A stretch of DNA of 64,000 nucleotides. Source: Thozetella sp. PMI_491 (taxonomy: Eukaryota; Ascomycota; Sordariomycetes; Chaetosphaeriales; Chaetosphaeriaceae). The translations under genes and the position numbers were made by a program. The stretch spans positions 186,001 to 250,000 of the forward strand of contig MU270043.1 of the NCBI GenBank assembly GCA_021432635.1. Direction: 5' to 3'. This document shows positions 45,301-56,982 of this stretch, one piece after another. Position 1 is the first letter of the stretch; the number at the start of each line of letters is the position of its first letter. The notes under the pieces were generated by a model. That model worked only from the letters and a program-made list of their open reading frames with translations. It had not been told where the DNA came from and ran no database searches.

Positions 45301-48300
45301 CATGTCCTGTCCATAGTTTTAAGGCGGTTGTGGTCAGGGCCACGCGCCCCCTCCAAAGCACAACCCTTCGGTATTCGGCCGTGACAGTTCATGTCCTAGT
45401 AGTGAACCAGGCGATCTCACAACGTCAGTTCGAATGTTTCTCTTTGGGGTACACAAGATGTTGAGGCTGAATATGTCGTGCTGTGAGCCCTCCCCGCTCG
45501 AAGCCACACGCGTATTCTTTGGGGGGGAAGGCGGACAGTCCCTTAGTGCGCGGCAGACCTTCCCATTCGCTTGATCGAGGCGTTGTTGCTTCTCCCCCCC
45601 TTCTATATACGGCATCTGCTGCCGAGGGCCGAGGAGAGGTGCCCAAGTGGTGTCGCGGTGGACAGGGGCGGCGATATGAGACAACCTTTAGTCAACTTCC
45701 TATGTCTTCAGCAAAACCCGGGAGCTCCACGCCCCGAGCTTCTTGTGAGTCCCTCTTTCCATGGAACCAAACCCGGGACCAGTGGATTCTGCCGGACGGT
45801 TTGTCCTACCACGGCTGCACAAAGGAGAGCCAGGCCTCGATCGAGACGAGGGCCAAGGGAGACCAGCAGAGTGTTTCACAAAGAACTTGTCTTCATCGAG
45901 AGCCTGAACATTTCTTCTGCTCCCCTCTGTCTCTCGCCTGCATCCCTGTCCATGTCTGGATAATCGGCAGGCAAACGCCGTACCGGACATTGATGCCAAG
46001 CTGACCCACACCAATCACCTGGGGTCATCGCGGGCGCTCCCCTCGTCTCCACATCCTCACCACCCACGCTCAACCAGGACCACCCCGGCCCCCCCATCCC
46101 TCCCCACGCTGCACCGTGTGTCAGACACGGAGCCTTCACGCGGGACTGGGACCTGGGCTGGCTGGGCTGGGAGGATTAGGGGGCCTGAACTTTGGGGGGC
46201 AAGAGGGGTTAGTCCAAGAAAGGCGATCACCTCTCCACACCGAGTCTGGGATGTGAACATGGTGTTTAGATCTAGGCCCTATCGATTTGGGCTTGCTTTT
46301 TAATGTTTGATTCTTTTCTTTTCCTTCCGGGTCTCAGGGGAAAGGCGCAGCCAACGGCGGAGCTTATGAAGTGAGAGGATTGCCGTGGGGCAACAAAAGC
46401 AATGTATGATCACAGGGCCAGTAGAGGAAAAGTCCGCCAGATCGAAGGGGAATAGTTCGCTATTACTGCAAGAGACAGCCGCCAGCCAGCGAGATTCGGG
46501 GCGACGTAGTACAGAGTAGTAGCATATAGTTATTAGTAACTGGTATCGGGCGCCCCAGGGGCCATCATGCGCCAGGGGTGTTGGGTCTTGATTACCTTGG
46601 TGTATTAGCGCTCGGAATGACTGTCGTTACCCACCCTTCCGCTACTTTCTTTGCTGGCACAGCCTGAAGGGAAAGTGATCACGTTGCTAATGAGGTTTTA
46701 TTTGGAACGGCGGCTTCCGCCTCATGATGTATACTGTGTGGGTGGCAAAAGGATTAGGTGGTTTTTTGGGGGGGAGGGGTTTTCCCCCTGTTCCGTCTTT
46801 CTTTTGGGGCTCGCGCTCGCGTTCGCGCTGGAACTGGGAATCTTTCGCTAGATGCGTCCCCCACAGAATTCCTGACCAGAAGGAACAGGGAGTGGCAGAC
46901 CGCGTGTCTGACCTGAACCCCCCCCCCCCCGGTTGTTCCCAATGCGACGAAGCCAGTCACTGGCAGTTAGTTGAACCCTACCTTACCTCGTAGTACTCGT
47001 GGAGCCCACGAAGGAAAGGGGAGGGGAGGGGAGGGGAGGGAGAGGGGGGTGGCACGCGCAGGAAGTGACATCTGGCGACCCGCCACCACCTGTCGCAAAG
47101 ATCGGTGACGGGCATGGGCTAGCGCTCATGTTACCTACAGGAATGCGCCGTCGTACATCGGGGGTCGGCTAGTTCACACTGTGGCAACCCACCCTGTCGC
47201 CCCAGGCTTCCGGTCTGAACCACAGGGTCCCGTGCAGCCAACGCCTGTGCAAGCAGATGGAAACAGAGCCCGGCATTAGGTCCAAGCCGGGGGCTGGAGA
47301 GGCCCGCGCCGAAGTGGTTCTCCACGGGGGGGGGGGGGGGGGAGGGAGAGCCAGAGGAGAGCCAGAGGACGCGCCGCACGCGAAACGGGGAACTAATGGA
47401 GAGGCAGGCGCCTCGCTGGGAGAAGGCACGAGGGTGAGGGTGCATCCACTAACGACGGTTTTGGGAAACCACCATCAGAATCCGACCTCCCTCTCCCTCG
47501 CACCAGTATCGTACCAAGACGCGCAACAGGCCCTCTTCGCATGGGCCCTGCCCTCGGCCGACCACGCCCTCTCCCTCGCTCTCTTTCTGTTCCGCCCAAC
47601 AGGAAATGCCTCGATTCTCATTAATCAGCCCAGGACGACGGGGGGTGAGGGGGGGAGGTGTGGGCGGACGTGTGGTGCAGCTCGCATCCATGCGACCCGA
47701 GCAGGCCTAGCTTGAGGGAGAGGAGACGGCTAGCGTGCAGTAGAGGCAGATGCGCCCCTGCTTAGGCTTCTGCTGGTCCGTGGCCGGTGGGTGGCCCGGC
47801 TAACCCTTCAAATAAGAAGCCAAAAGACCCTCTCACCCCACGTCCCTGCCGCCGCGTTCAGTCCTCCCTCCCACTTTCCCCAGCTTCGAATCGCGGAACC
47901 CCCAACGAAAAGGTCGGACAACGCCTTGACTTTTTTCTGGGGTAGAGGAGGCCCCTACCCAGTAACGTCCGTCATCACGACCGTCAGTCGGCGCACCGGC
48001 CCTAACGAACAAAATCAACTCTTGTTGCAGTCACGTCGACCCATCACCTGTAGACGGGAAAAAAAAAAAAAAAGTCGAACGGTGTCTCGTCGCTCCCCAC
48101 GTTCGCACACATCAACCCCCCCCCCGGCTGCGCAGGGAGGGACCGGATCGACGACCAAGAGCCTGAAATACAAACCCCCGACCTGGTATCCGCACTTATC
48201 GGCATCTTAGCCCGGGCCTTTGCAGTCAATCTGCCCGATCCGTCCTGCCAGGAACCGCGTCACGCAATCGGGGATCAGGAGCCCCTAAGCTGTCGGTATG

Positions 48301-49536
48301 TGATGCCTTTCCTGCCTTGTCCCGTCTGCCCATTCTTCCTACGATGCTGTTTCTTGGTACGGCAAGGGCCCCTGCGACCTCTGCAGGCTGTTCCATATGC
48401 CTGCGATCCCCTTTGATATGTCTCGCATTATTTTCTTTGGCCTACCCACTCCCCCAAGGTGGATAGTGCGCCCGTCCCCTCCCCGCGCTGCTACCCACAA
48501 TCCCATCTCCACGATGGCCGATGAGGCTAGACATTGCGCACTCGCGCTATTCCGGCGCTACGTTGCGACGGGAGCGCGCGAACAAAGGGGCCAAGCTCGA
48601 GAAGCGGATGCGAGCTGTGGGCTTCCGAACCCCTCTGTCGGGTGTCCCTGCGCCCTGGTATCCGTTCGAGGTGGTCGCCGCATATAGCTGCACACAATGC
48701 ACTCGTCTCCCTTCCGCTCCTGCCCCCCATGCTCGACTGTTGCCAGAAATTTCATCCCTCCTCCTGCAAGCTCTGCTCCACTCTGGGCCAGACGCTTGGT
48801 CCACCAGCTTCCGTCGCTTGTTCACACCCCTGTCCCCCAAGTCGCCCCTCTCCGTGTGCCCATCTTCCAATGCACCCTTCCTTTATTTTCCCGCAACGGG
48901 CGGCACCTTTTCCCTTTTGCTGATCGGTTTACCACGCCCAGCAGATAAAAAAAAGAAACAGGATCGGGTAGGTCTTGTTCCTTGGTGAACCATCTGGCGT
49001 CGAGGGCCTCGTCCGCGTCGTCCTCCGTGTCGCGCAACCGCACGATCGAGCCTTGTTCTCGCCGTGAGCGTCGTCGCTAGCCGCCTGCCATGATCCCATG
49101 AACCGTGCCAATTGGTCTGGGAGAGGTCGACAGACAGTCCCAACGCATCGCCCGCTTTGGCGCGGCTAGAAACGACTCGGCTCGAGGTATTCTGTTCTTC
49201 GATTATATTAGCTATACCTTTTTGAGCCCACCTTCTTCATTCGATTGCGAAGCTCGTCGTGGTCGAATTCTCACTGTATCACGGCAACCCGTGTTTTATT
49301 CCACTCCTCTCCGGAACACTCATTCTCTGCCAACGATCCGACCTCGACTGTGGTCTCGACCCGTGGCTGCGGGAGGGGCCTGGGAACTGCCCGGCTAGGA
49401 CAAGACGTTGCGCCACCTCGAACCGGCCAAGAGCTTGACCTGACCGGCATCCCACACTCGTGTCACCTCAGCTGACAGAAGATCCACCCGATCTCCGAGC
49501 TCTCCCCGTGATCAATTGGATGATATTTGATGGGTC
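42328..49536. other. 7.2 kb region without a supported gene
   Basis: The largest gene-free stretch in the window. From about 43430 to 43900 it is visibly richer in A/T than its surroundings. The sequence between 44000 and 46300 has several frames of 70-170 codons but none with a known domain or coherent splicing. It includes a (GGGGA)n run near 47017-47042, a G-run near 47327-47342, an A-run at 48060-48074, and a CT-rich probable leader (about 48100-49536) for the downstream regulator. A lineage-specific gene or decayed element could be present, but I cannot support one. Confidence 0.5.
47017..47042. repeat. (GGGGA)n run
   Basis: About five tandem copies of GGGGA lie in an intergenic G-rich tract. 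Confidence 0.8.
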
Positions 49537-49540
49537 ATGA
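49520..49540 (+). promoter_or_regulatory. Upstream ORF overlapping the start codon
   Basis: A six-codon ORF (MIFDGS) ends with a TGA that overlaps the main ATG in the order ATGA. A further ATG at 49530 opens a 43-codon frame that overlaps the gene's beginning out of frame and stops at 49661. Both could lower or gate translation of the regulator. Confidence 0.5.
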
Positions 49541-52500
49541 CTTCTGTACTCCCATCCCAGTCGAGCGACATCAAGCCATTGCTACTGGCGGACCACCCGA
49601 TGGCAGCTATGCCCCAGACCCAGGAGCCAACCCCTCCCCGCACCAAGCAGGAGGACGATAGTGATAGGGGCCGTCCACGCAGTAGGTCTGGCGATCTAGA
49701 CGTCAGCGACGCCGAGGCTGATGGCACCCTTGACGACAGCCATGGCGACGGCATCGACGGGGATGGAAACGCGGCAAATTCGTCTTCTGAGGGCCATGCC
49801 CGGAAACGACGGAGAAGTCGGAAGGGGTTGGATAAGAAATTCGAATGCCCAGAGAAGGGGTGCGGCAAGAGCTACTCAAGAGCAGAACATCTGTATGACT
49901 GCCATGCACTATCTGTTCGATCGGTATTACTAACCACTGCCAATAGCTACCGGCATCAGCTGAACCACAACCCCAAGACGGTCTACCGATGCAATTACAA
50001 GGACTGTGATCGGACCTTCGTCCGACTCGATCTGTGCAACCGGCATAAGGATCGCCACACGGCCAAAGGTTCAGTTCTCAACCGCAAAGATTCGCTTCTG
50101 AGCCAGGTTTCCCCCATTGCAGACACACATCCAGGCTATCCGCAACCCGGATCGGCATCTCCCGAGGCCAACCGCCCGGGCACTGCGTACAACAATAACC
50201 GACGAGTTCCCATGCAGTATCACACACCACAGGATGGCATGGGCAGTCCCTACACCCCCATCACCAACACCCCACCGGCTGGCTACCACCACCCAGGCGC
50301 TCCCAATGGTGTCGACTATAGCGGCCACGATCATGGATACCATCACCCCCAAGGCCAGCGAACAGTGCATCAGTCACCTTCGGGCCTCGCGCAGCGCCCT
50401 TCCGTCCAGACGAATCTGCCCTCGTATGGCGTCTTGTCACCCGTATCGACCCAGCATGGCTACCATAGCCAGCCCGCAAACACCCCCCAGTCTGCTGGCA
50501 CGATGCCCTTTGCTCCCCCTCAGAACTTTCCGCCCTTCAGTCTCCCTCCTTCGGATTTCACGACGTCGGCGGCGGTGAGCCAACGCGAGTTGGAGCAGTC
50601 ATATGCACCGGCTACAACTGGGGAGTACGCTGAGCATCCACACTCCCAGCCTGGCGAGATGATTTTGCTGGACCAGATGAGCATGCCGACAACAATCCCG
50701 GTTTTTGGAAACGATAGTGTCCTAAACAAGTCGCCGTATGTTGGGATGCCAGAGGACTTCATGGCCTTCCTGTTCAACAGCCCGCAGCAAGGCGACGGTA
50801 CCTTGGGCGGGGTGCCAATACCGGGCTACCACAAGTAAGCAAACCCGATCGGCAGAGTGGCTCGATGCGCTAACGATGGCAGCTACGGCGATTTCCCTAA
50901 TGGGACCTACTATGGAACCGGACCGTCTCAACTGGGATACTTCCCTCCATCCGCTGGGCCGCAGCAGGTCATGTCCGTGACCAATCTGCTGGACTCAAAC
51001 CTCCCCGAGACCATCATCTCGGAAGAGAAGAGCATCGAGATATTCGAGTTCGTGCGTGACCGGTTCCACGAGAACAACCATGCTCCTGTGGAGAGACAGC
51101 GGGACAGCATACTCGAAGGTGATCGCAACGATGACAACCATATGCTAAGTCGCAGGATGATGCAAGCTTATATCGGATCATATTGGCTTCATTTCAGTGA
51201 CCAGGTTCCAATCATCCATAAGCCAACGTTTTCGCCTGACAAGACACCAAGCCTGCTGCTCATCGCCATGATGACTATCGGTGCGGCTTGCCTAGACAGA
51301 ACGCACGGTCCAAAGATCGTCAAGGCCGGTGCACAGCTCTCCAACTTCCTCGCTTGGCATCTCAGATGGGAGATGTTCCAGGACCCCAATTGCCGGCCTC
51401 CGGCAAAGCTCTGGGTGTTCCAGACGTTCTTGTTGCTCGAGCTTTACGAGAAGATGTACTCAACCCGAGAGCTGCACGAGCGAGCCCATATCCACCACGC
51501 CACAACCATCACGCTAATGCGCCGGGGGCGAGCACTTGTCGGAAAGTCCGCCACTGACTCGCCGCCGAACCTGCGGGACGATAAGACCAACGGGTCGAGG
51601 CACTCATCGACGACATCAGGCATGGCCACAGGCGCGACGCAGAACCCCGAGGAGGAGTATTGGAATAGCTGGATCACGAATGAGACCACTCGCCGAGTGG
51701 CTTTTGCAGCCTTTGTCATCGATTCGATCCATGCCACCATGTTTGGCCACTCCACAGTCATGGTTGCCCACGAGATGCGACTACCACTGCCATGCGATGA
51801 CAAGCTCTGGAAAGCAACCAGTGGTGCCGAAGTGGCGCGGATCGAGTCCAACATTATGTCGAACGGTGGACGGCCTGTCTCGTTCCTCGAGGGCCTCAAG
51901 CGGACCCTCAGCAACCAAGAAGTCCAGACCAACTCGTTTGGCCGGACCATCCTTATGGCAGGCCTCCTAAGCGTGAGCTGGCACATGAATCAGCGAGACC
52001 TCCAGGTCAACGTCTTGGGCGGTGGCGTGTCTCAGGCTCTCGGCGGTAGGGACAGGTGGCGGGGAACTTTGACCAGGGCGTTCGACTCGTGGAAGGCAAA
52101 TTTCGACAAGTCGTTGGAGAAGCGCGATACCTCATCCGACCCCTATATATTCGATCCGTCGAGCAAAATCGAGGCTAACATTGTGTTCGAGAGCCGTACT
52201 GTCCTCCATCACCTGGCACACATGGCCATGCACGTCGACATAGTCGACTGTCAGATCTTCGCCCGGGCCAAGAGGCTGCTAGGCCGCCACATTGGGACCC
52301 AAGATTTGAACAGCACGCAGCGCCGCATGAAGGATGTGTGGGCACCCTCAGTTAAAGCCCGAGATGCGGCCTACTATGCACTCCAGTTCTTGTGCTCGGT
52401 GCTGCTGATCGATGTGCCGCGCCCCGCCCCGACGAATGGATACAACAGCGGCCCATCCAGCGAGCCGTATTCTGCAAGGGACGATGTACTTCTCAATCGC

Positions 52501-52809
52501 CCTTGGGTTCTTTACTTCGCCACACTGGTTGTCTGGTGCTACGGATTCGCGCTTGAGGGCGATTGTGCCGATACGCCACCGCCAGCCTCCCATCAAGACG
52601 CTGTAGACCAGATGAGAAAGTACCTTAGACAGTTCTGCGGACTGCACACTCCGGAGGAACTCAAAGCGATCAAGGGCATCAACCGCAACACCGCTCTGAT
52701 GATGGTGCTGAAGAGCACGTTCCAGGAGACGAGGTGGGAACTTCTCCACGAAGGTGCCAACCTTTTGGACAATTGTATCCAGCTCAACGCCGGCAAGGTG
52801 GTGCCGTGA
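49537..52809 (+). CDS. Transcription factor with two C2H2 zinc fingers and a fungal-specific regulatory domain
   Basis: Exons 49537-49892, 49947-50834 and 50883-52809 give about 1056 residues. Finger 1 (Cys104, Cys109, His122, His126) is formed only when the 54-nt first intron is removed; finger 2 has Cys134, Cys139, His152 and His156. A basic stretch precedes the fingers. After a long Pro/His/Tyr/Gln-rich linker, the C-terminal half (from about residue 440) is a fungal-specific transcription factor domain, seen as IEIFEFVRDRFHENN, SYWLHFSDQVPIIHKPTF and RRVAFAAFVIDS. The C2H2 plus fungal_trans combination is a known fungal class (S. pombe Klf1-like). The second intron (GTAAGC, with a GCTAAC branch site) is needed to pass a TAA stop. 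Both introns are well formed. Targets are unknown. Confidence 0.9.
49893..49946 (+). other. Stop-free, frame-preserving 54-nt intron inside zinc finger 1
   Basis: Donor GTATGA, branch TTACTAAC and acceptor AATAG are all present. The intron is 54 nt long with no in-frame stop, so a simple ORF reads straight through it. Retention would add 18 residues between the Cys pair and His pair of finger 1. Confidence 0.8.
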
Positions 52810-54185
52810 ACCGTGAGGTTCTCGGATCTGTGGCGATCGTGGACTGGAGATATGAGTGATGGCCATATATGAAGCAGCTGACGGGATAGAAGCCCATTCC
52901 ATACCTAGCTACTCTTGTATACATTTGGGGAGAAGGGGCAGGGGAGGGATGGTGGATATGAGGGAAACTGCTGTGGCTGCTGGAAGGGTTATTAGGGCTT
53001 GGACGGAACCGATACCAAAATACCTCTTATATGCTGTTACTTTGTCCATAGACAGAGAGAGGCGGAGACAGACAGGCTGAACGGCGGATGGACAAGTCTT
53101 GTTTAGCTTTTGGCGGCATGCCATGTTTTACGGCCGGCGAGCATTTGTCTGAGTTGCTTGCAATACCCCCTCAGTCTAATCGATTTTTTCTTTCTCTGAT
53201 CATCCTGGTCTGTTGTGTGGCGTGTGTACCCAAGAGATGGTCTTCTGACGGCTTCTAGCACTCAACATTTCAAAAGTCAGGTGCTAATGATTTTTGCGAA
53301 GTGAGGCAGCCTTATTCACCCACAGGTACTTGCCAGGTAGGTACTATTACCAGGCGGGGATGTCTTGGTAGCAGGGCCTAGGCTGCCTCGGCCACTGAAA
53401 GGTGCCTCCCCGGACACCTTTTCTGGATTGCCAAGTCTGCCTGGAGACATGGTCCTGTGCCGAGCATGTTAGCCTGGCGGGGCTGACCCCCTTCCCCCTC
53501 CCCCCGGTAGTCCGCAGAGCAGCCCTGTGGTTATTATCATCCGCCTGCGGCGGTTCTTTGATACCGAACTCCCACGGGTCTTGCCTTACCCGAGTTGTAT
53601 GCGTAAATGCAAGTGTACAGAATCCAGCAGACTAGCTGCTTGGGCAGCACTTCTTACTATGAGCTGTTTTAGTATAGACTGTCATGATAACTAGGCTTGG
53701 CTGCCAAGTCGCACAGGGCCAGTCCACTTTCGATTTTTGAGAAAAGTGGGTCTGCCGAGATCTGCTATTCTTTAATCGGACTAGCCTGCTATTTGCCCCT
53801 AAATGAGCAGGGGTGGCGCGGCCGCGGTTGCTCTGTCGTCTGTCGTCATGGCGGGACGGGGAGGTAGAATTGCTGGGGAAAGCTCGAGCCAACAAATGGG
53901 CCCTGTTGCCCCAAAATTGAAATGCTCCTTCTCTCCTCCTTCCTGCGAACCCAGGCAAGCCAGTCCCCTTCCCTGTGCATCCGGGCAGACTCCCCTAGTC
54001 GGTCGTAAATTTTGTATCCGTTTGCTCCAGTGGTTCCCTGTGACCCTCGATCTGCCTCTCGCTCGTCTTTGCTGATCAGACTTTCCTCTGCATCACTCTA
54101 GCTTTCTTGCGAGCTCCTCAACGCAACCTAGCTCTTGCTACCCGGTCCTTACACCCCAGGCAAGACGCGCAAATCGACAGTCGAC
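52810..54185. other. Intergenic region upstream of the acyl-CoA synthetase
   Basis: It contains the 3' end of the C2H2 regulator and the promoter of the synthetase. An AGGTAGGTA-type motif lies near 53334-53343. The last 250 bases are CT-rich leader. No gene is supported. Confidence 0.5.
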
Positions 54186-56396
54186 ATGGCTACGAAGCAG
54201 CACATTCAACTGGTCCCGCGCCTGTCGGGAAAGCCCCCTTATTCGGTCGAAGTCGAGGGCCAGCAGCCTATCGAAGGCGAAACGACCGTCCGTCGCCACC
54301 CAGCTGCAGCTAAGGAGCTGCTCTCCCGCCCCGCCAGCAACATCTCGACTACCTACGAACTAGTTCGCGCGAGCGTCGAGAAATATGGCAACGCGAAGGC
54401 GATAGGATCCCGCAAGCTACTCCGTACGCACCAAGAGACCAAGAAAATCAAGAAGGTCGTCGATGGTGTGGAGCAAGAGGTGGAAAAAGCTTGGACCTAC
54501 TTCGAGCTCAGCCCCTACGAGTACATCTCGTATGTTGAATATGAGAAGCTCATCCTACAGATCGGCTGCGGCCTGCGCAAGCTCGGCCTTGTCAAGAACG
54601 ACCGTGTTCACATCTTCGCTGCTACCAGTATGCACTGGCTTGCCATGTCTCACGCCTCGGCTACGCAGTCGATGCCTATCGTTACTGCCTACGACACTCT
54701 CGGGCAGGAGGGCTTGCGGCACTCGATGGTCGCCACCAAGGCCAAGGCCATCTTCCTGGATCCCCACCTCCTGCCCACCCTGACCAACGTGCTCAAGGAC
54801 GCGACCGAGGTCCAGCATGTCATCTGGAACAACCAGAACCAGGTCAAGCAGGACCATATCGACAAGCTGAAGGCTGCCTACCCTCACATCACGATTCTTA
54901 GCTTTGAGGAGCTTCGCAAGCTGGGCGAGGAGAACTCGGTCGACCCTGTTCCTCCCCAACCCAGCGATCTTTGCTGCATCATGTACACCTCGGGCTCTAC
55001 TGGGACGCCTAAAGGTGTCCCGCTCAAGCATAGTAACGTCGTTGCCGCAGGTCTGTACCAACCCTTGTGCTGACAAACGTATGAAGTCGATCTAACCGTG
55101 ACCTTGCAGTTGCTGGTGTAAGTGTCGTTGTTCAGCCCTACATTGGGCCCGGGGACGGCCTCTTGACCTACCTACCCCTCGCCCACATTCTCGAATTTGT
55201 GTTCGAGAATGCCGCCCTCTTCTGGGGTGCCACCCTGGGCTACGGAAACCCCAAAACACTCTCCGACGGGTCGGTCCGGAACTGCAACGGTGATATCCGA
55301 GAGTTCAAGCCCAGCGTGCTGGTCGGTGTCCCTGCCGTCTGGGAGACGGTGAAGAAGGGTATCGTTGCCAAGGTCAACGCCGGCAGCCCGCTTGTTCGGA
55401 ACCTGTTCTGGGGTGCTCTCTCGCTCAAGGACACCTTGATGGCTTACGGCATTCCGGGTTCGAACGTTTTGGATGCTCTCGTGTTCAAAAAGATCAAGGA
55501 AGCTACCGGCGGCCGTATGAAGCTTTGCATGAACGGCGGTGGCCCTGTGGCCAAGGACACCCAGAAGTTTATCAGCATGGCCATCTGTCCGATGATCATC
55601 GGGTATGGTTTGACCGAGACGACTGCCATGGGTACCTTGCAGAACCCGCTCGAGTGGACACCCGATTCCATCGGTGCCATGCCGGCCTCGGTAGAAGCTA
55701 AGCTCGTCGATTTCCCAGACGCGGGCTACTATGCAACCAACAAACCCAATCCCCAAGGCGAAATCTGGTTGCGTGGACCTACCATCATGGAAGGCTACTA
55801 TGAGAACGAGGAAGAAACCAAGGCAGCCATGACCGAGGACGGCTGGTTCAAGACGGGCGACATTGGGGAGTTCGATAAGAACGGCCACCTGAAGATCATT
55901 GATCGCAAGAAGAACTTGGTCAAAACGCTCAATGGCGAGTACATTGCGCTCGAGAAGCTGGAGTCCATCTACCGTGCCGCCCCGGTCGTAGCCAACATCT
56001 GCGTCTATGCCGATGAGCAGAAAGCTAAGCCGATCGCCATCATCGTTCCTGCCGAGCCAGCCCTCAAAAAGCTGGCTGCCTCCGCTGGTGTGTCAGACGA
56101 ACACCTCGAGCAGCTGGTGCATAACAAGAAGGTTCAGACGGCTGTCCTGAAGGAACTGCAGAATGCCGGTCGCGCCGGCGGCCTTTCGGGTATCGAGATC
56201 ATCGAAGGCGTCGTCGTATCTGACGAGGAGTGGACACCACAGAATGTAGGTTGCACCTGCCATCGTGTGCACCCAGGCTAGACTGTCAATGCTAACGTAT
56301 ATACAGGGTCTTGTCACTGCTGCCCAGAAGCTCAACCGGAAGGGTATTCTCCAAAAGTTCAAGAAGGAGGTTGCCGAGGCCTACGGGCAAAACTGA
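54186..56396 (+). CDS. Long-chain fatty-acid CoA ligase (Faa1/Faa4-type acyl-CoA synthetase)
   Basis: Exons 54186-55050, 55110-56245 and 56307-56396 give 696 residues, the normal length for fungal long-chain acyl-CoA synthetases. The enzyme activates fatty acids to acyl-CoA with ATP through an acyl-adenylate. The AMP-binding motif YTSGSTGTPKG is at about residues 266-276, the GYGLTETTAMG motif at about 453, and the FACS signature region (DGWFKTGDIGEF, then IIDRKKNLVKTLNGEYIALEKLES) follows, with the catalytic Lys near the C-terminus in LNRKGILQKFKKE. Introns are GT-AG; the last has a GCTAACG branch site. It is convergent with the Rrn5-like gene. Which Faa subtype it represents, and whether it acts at peroxisomes, the ER or lipid droplets, cannot be told here. 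Confidence 0.96.
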
Positions 56397-56982
56397 GGCA
56401 ACTAGGTCTTCTTGAACAAGCTCGTACTGCCGCGACTTCCTCTATACCCCTTCTCCCCTCGCCAGCTCTGGGTAGGAGCGAGCTAGCGGTAAAAGCGTGA
56501 AGTGACAGTTTTGTACTAGCGGGACCTTGTAATATTGGCCGCCAGCCGTTGGCTGTAGCATTGTTGCTTGCCATGGCACTCATTCCCCCGGGATTTCCCT
56601 AGCCACGCCGTACTGTAGGCAAATTTCCGTTTTATTTTCATTTTATTTTTATATTCCCCTTTCTAGCGGTGTATGGGTTTGAGACGACAACGACCCTTAA
56701 AGGGCACTGATGAAGGGGCCTGACGTGTAAACTAGTATTGTAACGCCAAAGGGGCGGGAAGGTCTGTCAAGTCGACAGACAACAAAAATAATATCCTTTT
56801 TCCAACTCACAATCCAGATGGAGCTTTTAACCGAGGAGATTCCCCTTCTCTGCAACTACTTGCTTCCACGAAGTGCAGTCGCATCACAGATGATATTGGA
56901 AGCAGTACTGACCAAACCCCAATGATACTGGCTGGGGTTGGATATCTTGTAACATGGGCATATGTACTCTATTCAGCACAGG
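56397..56982. other. Convergent 3' spacer
   Basis: These 586 bases hold the 3' UTRs of the acyl-CoA synthetase and Rrn5-like genes. A TTTTATTTTCATTTTATTTTTAT-like A/T stretch near 56630-56655 could serve 3'-end formation. I see nothing else. Confidence 0.45.

Noticed and set aside
44386..46303. Several 70-170 codon frames on both strands
   Set aside because: They overlap one another, have no known domain and cannot be joined by convincing introns into one protein.
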